A stretch of DNA of 8,130 nt from Deltaproteobacteria bacterium (GTDB lineage Bacteria > Desulfobacterota > SM23-61). The translations under genes were made by a program, and so were the position numbers. Shown here piece by piece: positions 1-6,208 of this stretch. The DNA lies in NCBI GenBank assembly GCA_026388915.1, contig JAPLIW010000372.1:1-8130 (forward strand). The letters are read 5' to 3'. The stretch's first letter is position 1. Each line of letters opens with the position of its first letter. Below the pieces are notes generated by a model. It had not been told where the DNA came from. It saw only the letters and a list, made by a program, of their open reading frames with translations, and did not search any database.

Positions 1-1
1 C

Positions 2-721
2 GCCCTCAACATCCGTATGCTTTCTCAAATGGTCGACACCTTGGGCCGGATCCGGGAAGAAGGCGAAGTGCGGTGTGTGGTGATTCGGGGGGCCGGGGAT
101 AAGGCCTTCTCCTCCGGCTACGACATTTCTGATATCCCTACCAACCGGACCCCGGAACAAACTGCTGCCCTGAAAAGCCAAAGCCCCTTTCAGAGCGCCC
201 TGAAGGCCCTCCTAGGCTTTCCCTTCCCGGTTATCGCTATGATCAACGGCCATGCCTTCGGGGCGGCGTGCGACCTGGCCATGACCTGCGACTTGCGGAT
301 CGCCGCGGAAAACGCCCGGATGGGACTGCCCCCGGCCAAGCTGGGGATCATCTACCAGCCTGACGGAATCCTGCGGATGATCAACACCGTCGGGGTGGCC
401 AATGCCAAGGAGATCTTTCTCACCGGACGCAGCTACGCCGCCCCCAAAGCCCAGGAGATGGGCATGGTCCACTACGTTCTTCCCCAGGATCAACTCGCTT
501 CCTTTACCTACGAGATGGCGCGGGAAATCTCCGAAAACGCCCCCCTTTCTCTGAAGGGGATGAAGGTTATCTTCAACAAGATCTTCCTTTCTCAGAAACT
601 GGACCCCAAGGATACCGAGGAAATCGAGGCTTTGCGACTCCAGGCATTCAACAGCGAAGACATCAAGGAGGGCCAGCGGGCCTTCAAGGAAAAGCGCAAG
701 CCGGTGTTTAAAGGTAAGTAG
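2..721 (+). CDS. Crotonase-fold acyl-CoA enzyme, methylmalonyl-CoA decarboxylase-like (5' end outside window)
   Basis: The frame is open from the window edge. The residues before the first ATG (position 17) read ALNIR, which fits the conserved crotonase N-terminus, so the true start lies upstream and about 25-30 residues are missing. Numbering from that ATG, the first oxyanion-hole segment is FSSGYDI (31-37), the second is GHAFGAACDLAM (78-89), and the C-terminus is the family-typical AFKEKRKPVFKGK. Both glutamates of classical enoyl-CoA hydratase appear replaced (D86 and P105), which argues against simple hydratase activity. The stretch LGIIYQPDG (109-117) and the C-terminal third resemble E. 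coli YgfG/ScpB, methylmalonyl-CoA decarboxylase. Tyr113 falls at YgfG Tyr140, whereas YgfG His66 is Tyr35 here. These comparisons are from memory. A cytoplasmic decarboxylase or related acyl-CoA enzyme fits the mutase gene downstream. The crotonase family is certain; the decarboxylase activity is inferred, and an isomerase or hydrolase remains possible. Confidence 0.9.
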   Translation, partial: ALNIRMLSQMVDTLGRIREEGEVRCVVIRGAGDKAFSSGYDISDIPTNRTPEQTAALKSQSPFQSALKALLGFPFPVIAMINGHAFGAACDLAMTCDLRIAAENARMGLPPAKLGIIYQPDGILRMINTVGVANAKEIFLTGRSYAAPKAQEMGMVHYVLPQDQLASFTYEMAREISENAPLSLKGMKVIFNKIFLSQKLDPKDTEEIEALRLQAFNSEDIKEGQRAFKEKRKPVFKGK

Positions 722-732
722 GGAATCAGTTC

Positions 733-761
733 GTAGGGGCGACCCACCGGGTCGCCCGTAC
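733..761. repeat. Short REP-like palindrome in the gap before tctB
   Basis: GGGCGACCC (737-745) and GGGTCGCCC (749-757) form a perfect 9-bp stem with a 3-base loop. After one mismatch (736/758) three further pairs extend it to 733/761. No T tract follows, so it does not look like an intrinsic terminator by itself. The gap between the crotonase and tctB (722-871) otherwise holds only AT-richer sequence around 781-800 and the tctB ribosome binding site. It is best read as a dispersed palindromic repeat unit that could also act as an mRNA-stabilising hairpin. Confidence 0.7.
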
Positions 762-855
762 AGAGTTCGGAGTAAAAGCGAATTTCAGAGAATTTTTTAA
801 ATCGTCACTCTGTTATTCCTTTCATGCCTCGCAGCCTTAACGCTTAAGCTTCCGG

Positions 856-874
856 AAGGAGGAAAGAGCCTTTG
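856..874 (+). promoter_or_regulatory. Strong Shine-Dalgarno and TTG start of tctB
   Basis: AAGGAGG at 856-862 is a near-perfect ribosome binding site. It sits nine bases before TTG at 872-874, the only start codon at a suitable distance. This decides a TTG start for the gene; no ATG or GTG in this frame is as well placed. Confidence 0.75.
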
Positions 875-1330
875 AACACGGACCGGGTGAGCAGTCTCTT
901 CTGGTTGGCCCTGGGGCTGGTCACTCTCTACGGATCGGTGCAACTGGGACTGGGAACCTTGCGGGAACCGGGCTCGGGGTTTCTTTCTTTTCTGGCCGGG
1001 GGCTTCATCAGCTTGGTGGCCGCCATCATTTTCCTCCAGTCCCTTATCCGCTGGAGGGGCCTCCCCCTGAACCTTAAAGACCACTGGGTCGGGGTGAATT
1101 GGCACCGACCCCTGACCATCGGCTTCCTCACTCTGGGCTTCATTCTCCTTTTGGAGCGGCTGGGCTTTTTTATTACCAGCTTTCTGCTCCTCTTCCTAAT
1201 CTTCCGGTATGTGGAAAGGCTTTCCTGGGGTAAGGCCATCCTCATCCCCGTCCTCACCCTGGGGGTCACCTATTTGCTCTTCAATGTTTTTCTCAAATCC
1301 ACTCTGCCCAGAGGAATCTTCGGCATCTAG
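872..1330 (+). CDS. tctB: Tripartite tricarboxylate transporter small membrane subunit, TctB family
   Basis: This 152-residue protein has four hydrophobic stretches (about residues 7-29, 36-58, 82-112 broken near a Glu-Arg, and 120-140), the size and layout of TctB. Family-like marks are the PGSGFL segment after helix 1 (33-38) and the ending FLKSTLPRGIFG (140-151). TctB is the small, poorly conserved inner-membrane subunit that works with TctA and a periplasmic TctC protein to import carboxylates using an ion gradient. The stop is 21 bases before the tctA start, so the two genes are almost certainly co-transcribed. Because TctB proteins diverge strongly, the call rests partly on its position beside an unmistakable tctA. 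The start is TTG with a strong ribosome binding site. Confidence 0.9.
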   Translation: MNTDRVSSLFWLALGLVTLYGSVQLGLGTLREPGSGFLSFLAGGFISLVAAIIFLQSLIRWRGLPLNLKDHWVGVNWHRPLTIGFLTLGFILLLERLGFFITSFLLLFLIFRYVERLSWGKAILIPVLTLGVTYLLFNVFLKSTLPRGIFGI

Positions 1331-1351
1331 TCCGGAAAGGGTCATCTTCCC

Positions 1352-2866
1352 ATGGAATTCTTCGGCAACTTCATCGCCGGTTTCACCGTTGCCTTGCAGC
1401 CGACCAACCTCATGTTCTGCTTCCTGGGGGTTTTCATCGGAACCCTGATCGGCGTTCTTCCCGGAATCGGCCCGGTGGGAACCATGGCCATCCTCCTGCC
1501 GGTGACCTATGGGATCGCTCCCACCACCGCCATCATCATGCTGGCTGGAATTTACTACGGGGCCCAATACGGAGGCTCGACCACTTCCATTCTGGTCAAT
1601 ATTCCGGGAGAGGCGGCCTCGGTGATCACCTGCCTGGACGGCTACCAAATGGCCTTGAAGGGCCGGGCCGGGCCGGCCCTGGGAATCGCCGCCTTCGGGT
1701 CCTTTATCGCCGGGACGCTCGCGGTCATCGGCTTGCAGCTTCTGGCCCCCCCCCTCGTCTCCGTGGCTCTTCGATTCGGCCCCCCCGAGTATTTTTCCCT
1801 GATGCTTTTGGGCTTCGTAATTCTTACCTACCTGGCCCAGAAGTCGATGGTCAAGGCCCTGATGATGGCCGGGGTGGGAATCGTCATGGGGACCATCGGG
1901 CTGGACACCATGACCGGAATGCCCCGGTTCACTTTCAACATCCCGGAACTGCTCGACGGCGTGGGACTCGCCCCCCTGGCCATGGGCCTCTTTGGCATAT
2001 CCGAAATCCTGCTGAACGTGGAAAAGAAGATCAAGCAGGAACTCCTGACCACCAAGGTCAGGAACTTGTTTCCCAACCTGGAGGATTGGAGGCGTTCGAC
2101 CCTACCCATTCTTCGGGGCACGGTCCTCGGCTTTTTTCTGGGCATTTTACCTGGCGGCGGAGCGGTCCTTTCTTCCTTCGTTTCCTATGCGGTGGAGAAG
2201 CGGATCTCCAAGCATCCCCAGGAGTTCGGCAAGGGAGCGATTGAGGGAGTGGCCGCCCCCGAGTCGGCCAACAACGCCGCGGCCCAGGGGGCTTTCATCC
2301 CCCTCTTGACCCTGGGCATTCCGGCCAACGTGGTCATGGCCATTCTCCTGGGGGCCCTGATGATCCACAACATCACTCCCGGGCCCATGCTGGTGAAGGA
2401 GCACCCGCAGCTCTTTTGGGGGGTCATTACCAGCATGTATTTGGGCAATATCATGCTCCTTGTCCTGAATCTGCCCTTGATCGGACTTTGGGTCCAGCTC
2501 CTGCGGGTCCCCTACTCTCTTCTCTTTCCGCTGATTCTCTTCGTCTGCCTTATCGGGGCCTACGTGATCAACAACAGCGCGGTCGACGTGGCGCTTATGT
2601 TCATCTTCGGCGTGGTGGGCTACTTCATGCGCAAGTTCGAGTACGAGCCGGCCCCGTTGGTCCTGGCTTACGTTCTAGCCCCTATGCTGGAAAATGCCCT
2701 GAGGCAGTCCCTGATCCTCTCCGACGGCAGCTTCGTCATTTTCATGAGCCGCCCCATCTCCGCCGGCTGCCTGATCGTGGCGGCCGTCCTCCTGCTCTCC
2801 TCCCTTCTTCCCATGATCCGCAAGAAGAGGGAAACCATTGTGGCGGAGGCGGAGAAAGACGAGTGA
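1352..2866 (+). CDS. tctA: Tripartite tricarboxylate transporter large permease subunit, TctA family
   Basis: At 504 residues this is the normal TctA length, and it is hydrophobic throughout with about 10-12 membrane segments. It shows the internal duplication of the family: GVLPGIGP (34-41) in the first half answers GILPGGGA (264-271) in the second. The conserved YGAQYGGSTTSIL (69-81) with NIPGE (83-87) is matched by APESANNAAAQGAFIPLLTLGIPAN (302-326, quoted in part by family pattern) and the ITPGP loop (341-345). TctA is the transporting subunit in the inner membrane; the bound substrate arrives on the TctC protein. A GAAAGG ribosome binding site (1335-1340) precedes the ATG by 11 bases. 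The gene directly follows tctB, but tctC lies downstream past a repeat, unlike the common C-B-A order. The transported acid cannot be deduced from TctA. Confidence 0.96.
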   Translation: MEFFGNFIAGFTVALQPTNLMFCFLGVFIGTLIGVLPGIGPVGTMAILLPVTYGIAPTTAIIMLAGIYYGAQYGGSTTSILVNIPGEAASVITCLDGYQMALKGRAGPALGIAAFGSFIAGTLAVIGLQLLAPPLVSVALRFGPPEYFSLMLLGFVILTYLAQKSMVKALMMAGVGIVMGTIGLDTMTGMPRFTFNIPELLDGVGLAPLAMGLFGISEILLNVEKKIKQELLTTKVRNLFPNLEDWRRSTLPILRGTVLGFFLGILPGGGAVLSSFVSYAVEKRISKHPQEFGKGAIEGVAAPESANNAAAQGAFIPLLTLGIPANVVMAILLGALMIHNITPGPMLVKEHPQLFWGVITSMYLGNIMLLVLNLPLIGLWVQLLRVPYSLLFPLILFVCLIGAYVINNSAVDVALMFIFGVVGYFMRKFEYEPAPLVLAYVLAPMLENALRQSLILSDGSFVIFMSRPISAGCLIVAAVLLLSSLLPMIRKKRETIVAEAEKDE

Positions 2867-2921
2867 AGCGGGTGCGGGGCGGACAAGGATCGAGGTCTCC
2901 AGCCGGGCTTGAACAGGAGGG

Positions 2922-3110
2922 CCGAAATTTTATAGAACGCGTCATTCCGGCGAACCCCGGATCGGGTCCGGGGCAGGCGCCGGAATCCAGGGCTTCCTGT
3001 GAAAACAGGAATCCAATTTCTTAAATGGTTCCCTGCTTTCGCAGGGACGACGTCTGGACCCCGGCTTTCGCCGGGGTGACGATCAAAATGGCTTTTTACG
3101 AGTTCATCAA
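2922..3110 (+). repeat. Structured dispersed repeat, copy A (four hairpins)
   Basis: This non-coding stretch follows tctA. In order it holds a nested hairpin (outer arms 2944-2952 with 2978-2986; inner arms 2955-2961 with 2967-2973), a stem at 2994-3000 with 3005-3011 capped by GAAA, a stem at 3031-3036 with 3041-3046, and a stem at 3058-3065 with 3070-3077. It ends in an arm-like segment at 3090-3110 (GGCTTTTTACGAGTTCATCA). A second copy lies in reverse orientation at 4214-4429, with roughly nine of ten positions matching over the core. The left terminal arm expected from copy B is not recognisable here, so copy A seems truncated or decayed at its tctA-proximal end. The type is a REP- or MITE-like element; its function is unknown. 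Confidence 0.85.
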
Positions 3111-3112
3111 AC

Positions 3113-3142
3113 TTGATCTGAAAGTCGAAGAACGGATACAAT
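3113..3142 (+). promoter_or_regulatory. Possible sigma70-type promoter for tctC
   Basis: TTGATC (3113-3118) and TACAAT (3137-3142) are separated by 18 bases, matching the -35 and -10 consensus at 4 of 6 and 5 of 6 positions. Transcription would start near 3149, about 45 bases before the preferred tctC start. It lies just past the end of repeat copy A, so tctC could be expressed separately from tctBA. This is based on pattern alone; such matches also occur by chance. Confidence 0.4.
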
Positions 3143-3194
3143 GGTAAACAGGGGGAAGGAAAGAAAATTCCAAACAGTCTGGGGGGAGGTCAAA

Positions 3195-4184
3195 ATGAAA
3201 ATGCAGCGCGACTCTTTTTCCCGATTCTTTATTTTCGCATTCCTGACTTCATTCTTAGCCCTGATCCTGCCCTGCCCGGCCCCGGCTCAGGATTATCCGT
3301 CCAGGCCCATTACCGTCTACTGCGGGTACGAGGCCGGGGCCACCACCGACCTGACCGCCCGAGGACTGGCCGCTGGCCTGGATAAAGTCCTCGGCGTCCC
3401 GGTGGTGGTGGAAAACAAGGCCGGGGGCGGAGCCACGGTGGCGGCCGGCCTGGTGGCCAGCAAGAAGCCCGACGGGTATACCCTGGGAGTCGTCTCCACG
3501 GGAGTCATTACCGTCCGGCCGCAGATTTTCAAAGTGTCCTACGACCCCTTCAAGGATTTTACCCTGATCGCCCAGTACAGCCGCTACATCGGCGGCCTCT
3601 GTGTCCTGAATGATTCTCCGCTCAAGACCATCGACGATTTCATCGCCTACGCCAAGGCCAAGCCGGGGCTCTCCTACGGGTCCTCCGGGACCTACACCCA
3701 GCAGCACATGGCCGTGGAGCTGTTCTCCCAGTGCAAGGGGTTGAACCTCAAGCACGTGCCCTACAAGGGCGGGGCCCCGGCCAACACCGCGCTCCTGGGC
3801 AAGCACACGGATTTTGTCGCCGGATCGGGGCAGCATATGCAGTACCTCAAACAGGGGGTCTTCCGCATGCTCATGATTTACAACGCGGAAAAACGGGACC
3901 CTGATTATCCGAACCTTCCCATTCTAAAAGAGCTGGGCTGCCCGGATGCTCCGGCCCTGGGCTATATCCTGGTCGCACCCAAAGAACTCCCGGAACCCGT
4001 CTACCAGAAGCTCTTAACCGCCGTTAAGAAAGTAACCGGCGGGGAAGAATTCCAGAAACTGCTCAAGCATCTGGACCTTCCCTACGACTTCAAGGACGGC
4101 AAGGCGATGGAAAAAGGTGTAGCCGCTGAATATGCATGGTATAAGGAATTCCTCCCCAAGATGGGGGCCAAGGTGATTAAGTGA
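3195..4184 (+). CDS. tctC: Tripartite tricarboxylate transporter substrate-binding protein, TctC/Bug family
   Basis: This is a 329-residue periplasmic binding protein that captures a carboxylate and hands it to TctA/TctB. A signal peptide is clear: Lys/Arg near the N-terminus, a hydrophobic core at residues 11-25, and a signal peptidase I site after APA (29-31), giving a mature protein starting QDYPSRPI as in many Bug proteins. Family marks are the ATTDLTAR segment (49-56), VVVENKAGGG, KPDGYTL and the HVPYKGGAPANTALLG region in domain 2. I chose ATG 3195 because GGAGGT (3185-3190) lies just before it; ATG 3201 is equally possible. An in-frame ATG at 3141 would put 18 charged residues before the signal peptide and overlaps the likely -10 box. 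The gene stands alone between two inverted repeats. The ligand is unknown: Bug proteins bind di- and tricarboxylates and also unrelated acids. Confidence 0.93.
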   Translation: MKMQRDSFSRFFIFAFLTSFLALILPCPAPAQDYPSRPITVYCGYEAGATTDLTARGLAAGLDKVLGVPVVVENKAGGGATVAAGLVASKKPDGYTLGVVSTGVITVRPQIFKVSYDPFKDFTLIAQYSRYIGGLCVLNDSPLKTIDDFIAYAKAKPGLSYGSSGTYTQQHMAVELFSQCKGLNLKHVPYKGGAPANTALLGKHTDFVAGSGQHMQYLKQGVFRMLMIYNAEKRDPDYPNLPILKELGCPDAPALGYILVAPKELPEPVYQKLLTAVKKVTGGEEFQKLLKHLDLPYDFKDGKAMEKGVAAEYAWYKEFLPKMGAKVIK

Positions 4185-4213
4185 TGGAGAGGGAATTCTT
4201 TCTACCTGGGGGG

Positions 4214-4429
4214 AAATTGATGGCCTCGTAAGAAGTCTCTTGGGTCGTCACCCCGGCGAAAGCCGGGGTCCAGACATTGTCCCCGCGGAAGCGGGGAACC
4301 ATTAAAAAAAATCTGGATTCCCGTTTTCACGGGAAACCCTGGATTCCGGTGCCTGCCCCGGACCCGATCCGGGGTTCGTCGGAATGACGAATTCTATGGA
4401 ATTCCGACTTTTTACGAATTCATCAAAAC
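4214..4429 (-). repeat. Structured dispersed repeat, copy B, with terminal inverted repeats (MITE-like)
   Basis: This is copy A in reverse orientation, between tctC and the mutase gene. Stems are at 4250-4257/4262-4269, 4281-4286/4291-4296, 4318-4324/4329-4335 and 4356-4362/4368-4374, with an outer 4343-4348/4380-4385. The ends carry imperfect inverted repeats: the complement of 4217-4237 matches 4406-4426 at 17 of 21 positions (GACTTNTTACGA..TCATCAA type). Two stems differ from copy A by paired changes that keep base pairing (C4322-G4331 against T2998-A3007; C4284-G4293 against T3034-A3043). On the minus strand, the 4318-4335 stem is followed by a run of eight T, a terminator-like arrangement absent from copy A. 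No coding capacity is seen. Confidence 0.85.
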
Positions 4430-4432
4430 TGG

Positions 4433-4452
4433 AAAGGAGATTTTTTACCATG
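4433..4452 (+). promoter_or_regulatory. Ribosome binding site that fixes the mutase start at 4450
   Basis: AAAGGAG (4433-4439) precedes ATG 4450 by ten bases and lies immediately outside repeat copy B. The earlier in-frame ATG at 4384 is inside the last hairpin arm of the repeat and has no ribosome binding site, so the 22 codons between them should not be counted as protein. Confidence 0.85.
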
Positions 4453-6198
4453 AGCCATAATGATTCCCTGAAAAAGATCCGGGAGGAAAAGGAAAAATGG
4501 GAGGAGAAGACCCTCAAGCCGGCGCTCCAGCGGTTCAAGCTGAAAGAGTCTCCCACCCGTTTTTGCTCTCCCGTCGATGCAGGGGAAGGCTTCGAATTCC
4601 TGGAGAAGGTTGGGTTTCCGGGGCAGTATCCTTTCACCGCGGGAACCTTCCCCACTTTTCCTTACCGGACGGGGGAGAGGGGTTCGGGCTCCATTGCCCA
4701 GGCCCCCGGCTTGGCCCGCGCCGGCCGTTATTCGGGATATGGCTCCTCAGAGGACACGCGGGATTACTATCTGCACATGAAAAAACTGGGCCAGAAGGCC
4801 GGCCCCAACATCGCCTTCGACCTTCCCACTCAGATCGGCTACGACTCGGACCATCCCCTGGCCGCCGGGGAAGTGGGAAAAGTGGGGGTAGCGGTGGACA
4901 CCCTCCGGGACATGGAGATCATCTTCGAGGCCTTCTCCGGGGAGAACGACATCGACCGCACCGCCTCCAACTTCACCATCAACGCTCCGGCCAACATCAT
5001 CATGGCCATGTACCTGGCCCTGGCGGACAAACGGGGCATTTCTTGGGACAAGCTGCGGGCCACGCCGCAGAATGAAATCCTGAAGGAATACATAGCCCGG
5101 GGAACCTACATCTTCCCCCCCCGCCATGCCATGCGCATGTTCCGGGACAGCCTGACCTTCTTCGCCAAGCATCTTCCCAACGTGAACATCACCAGTATGG
5201 GCGGGTTCCACATCCGCGAGGCCGGGGCCACCCGGGAGCAGGACTTGGCTTTCAGCATGGCCATCGGAGCCGCTTATCTCCAGGAAGGGGTGAACGCGGG
5301 ATTGGACGTGGACGACTTCGCCCCGCGGTTTAGCTTCAATGCCTTCGGCGGGTCCATGGATTTTTTTAAGGAGATCGCCTTCCACCGCGCGGCCCGGAGG
5401 ATGTGGGCCAAGGTGGTCAAGGAAAAATTCGGGGCCAAGAACGAGCGGTCCATGCTGCTCCGCGTGGCCTCAACGGCCCACTGCGGCCGGGTCAACTGCT
5501 CGATCCAGCGCCCTCTCAACAACCTGACCCGCTCCATCGTGGGCGGGATCGCCGCCGCCCTGTCCGGGGGACCGCCCAACTGCAACCCCCCCTTCGATGA
5601 ACCCATAGGCCTGGGCTGGAGCCTGGAAGCCATTCAGCTGAGCGAAGACGCGGCCCGCATCCTCCAGAACGAGGCCCGCCTCACCGAGGTCATGGACCCG
5701 CTGGCGGGATCCTATTATCTCGAATCCCTGACCGACCAGATCGAGAGTTCCGCCTGGGCGGAGTTCGACAGGATCCAGTCCATGGGAGGGGTGGTGAAAG
5801 CCATCGAAAGCGGCTACTTGCAGCGGGAAGTGGCCCGGAGCGCCTACGAACGCCAGAAGAGACTGGAAGAGGGGAAAGACTTCATTATCGGGGTCAACTG
5901 CTACACGGGAGAGGGAGAACTGGAGGTGCAGACCACCCGCCTGGTTCCCCATCCCTACGACCCGGAGCGGCGGGAGAACGCGGAAAAAGTACAGATCAAA
6001 AAGTTGAAAGAGGTCAAGAGGAGTCGGGATTCCAGGAAGGTGGCCGAGCTGCTCAAGAGGCTGAAGGTCGAAGCCGCCCGGGAGGAGGTCAACTTGTTCC
6101 CCACGCTGATCGAATGCGTGAAGGCCTACGCCACTCTGCAGGAGATCTGTGACACCCTGCGGGAGGTCTTCGGGGAACACCAGCCGGCAGCACTTTAA
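4450..6198 (+). CDS. B12-dependent acyl-CoA mutase large subunit, methylmalonyl-CoA mutase family (no cobalamin domain)
   Basis: This 582-residue protein covers the acyl-CoA-binding TIM-barrel and ends in a helical linker (about 505-582). The C-terminal cobalamin-binding domain with its DxHxxG motif is absent, so a separate small subunit must exist, as in other split mutases. Family segments are AFDLPTQIGYDSDHP (122-136), PQNEILKEYIARGTYIFPP (206-224), GFHIREAGAT (252-261) and VMDPLAGSYY (414-423). Aligned from memory with the Propionibacterium enzyme, Tyr94, Arg217 and His254 match Tyr89, Arg207 and His244. The Tyr/Arg pair marks substrates with a free second carboxylate; isobutyryl-CoA mutases have Phe/Gln there. 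Oddities: the N-terminal CoA-contact motif (TMYxxRxWTxRQ in relatives) is replaced at about 72-93, the usual GWSLTxQ is RVNCSIQ (347-353), and SLHTNSxDEA is PNCNPPFDEP (376-385). The reaction is a carbon-skeleton rearrangement of a CoA thioester; the exact substrate is uncertain. The neighbouring decarboxylase-like and CoA-transferase genes support a shared pathway. Confidence 0.93.
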   Translation: MSHNDSLKKIREEKEKWEEKTLKPALQRFKLKESPTRFCSPVDAGEGFEFLEKVGFPGQYPFTAGTFPTFPYRTGERGSGSIAQAPGLARAGRYSGYGSSEDTRDYYLHMKKLGQKAGPNIAFDLPTQIGYDSDHPLAAGEVGKVGVAVDTLRDMEIIFEAFSGENDIDRTASNFTINAPANIIMAMYLALADKRGISWDKLRATPQNEILKEYIARGTYIFPPRHAMRMFRDSLTFFAKHLPNVNITSMGGFHIREAGATREQDLAFSMAIGAAYLQEGVNAGLDVDDFAPRFSFNAFGGSMDFFKEIAFHRAARRMWAKVVKEKFGAKNERSMLLRVASTAHCGRVNCSIQRPLNNLTRSIVGGIAAALSGGPPNCNPPFDEPIGLGWSLEAIQLSEDAARILQNEARLTEVMDPLAGSYYLESLTDQIESSAWAEFDRIQSMGGVVKAIESGYLQREVARSAYERQKRLEEGKDFIIGVNCYTGEGELEVQTTRLVPHPYDPERRENAEKVQIKKLKEVKRSRDSRKVAELLKRLKVEAAREEVNLFPTLIECVKAYATLQEICDTLREVFGEHQPAAL

Positions 6199-6208
6199 AG
6201 CCAGTTTC

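Noticed and set aside
733..761. Strong palindrome after the crotonase as terminator or operator
   Set aside because: No T tract follows and there is no regulator gene nearby; a REP-like unit is the simpler reading.
781..850. AT-rich stretch upstream of tctB as a promoter
   Set aside because: No convincing pair of -35 and -10 boxes with proper spacing could be identified.
2416..3024. 202-codon plus-strand open frame overlapping the end of tctA and repeat A
   Set aside because: It lies in a shifted frame of tctA, is rich in Arg/Gly/Pro as expected for GC-rich shadow frames, and runs into the repeat.
2944..3077. Hairpins after tctA as an intrinsic terminator
   Set aside because: None of the plus-strand stems is followed by a T run; they belong to a repeat present again downstream of tctC.
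3141..3194. Upstream ATG 3141 as tctC start
   Set aside because: It would place 18 charged residues before the signal peptide, overlaps a likely -10 box, and lacks the good ribosome binding site seen before 3195.
3255..3290. Cysteine in the TctC leader (C27) as a lipoprotein attachment site
   Set aside because: The residue before it is Pro, which does not fit the lipobox, and a good APA signal peptidase I site follows directly.
2922..4429. CRISPR array or composite transposon around tctC
   Set aside because: There are only two repeat copies, inverted and with a gene between them; there are no regular spacers and no transposase.
4747..6180. Long minus-strand open frames across the mutase gene (and similar ones opposite the other genes)
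   Set aside because: They mirror strongly conserved plus-strand genes, have low-complexity composition and show no recognisable family motif.
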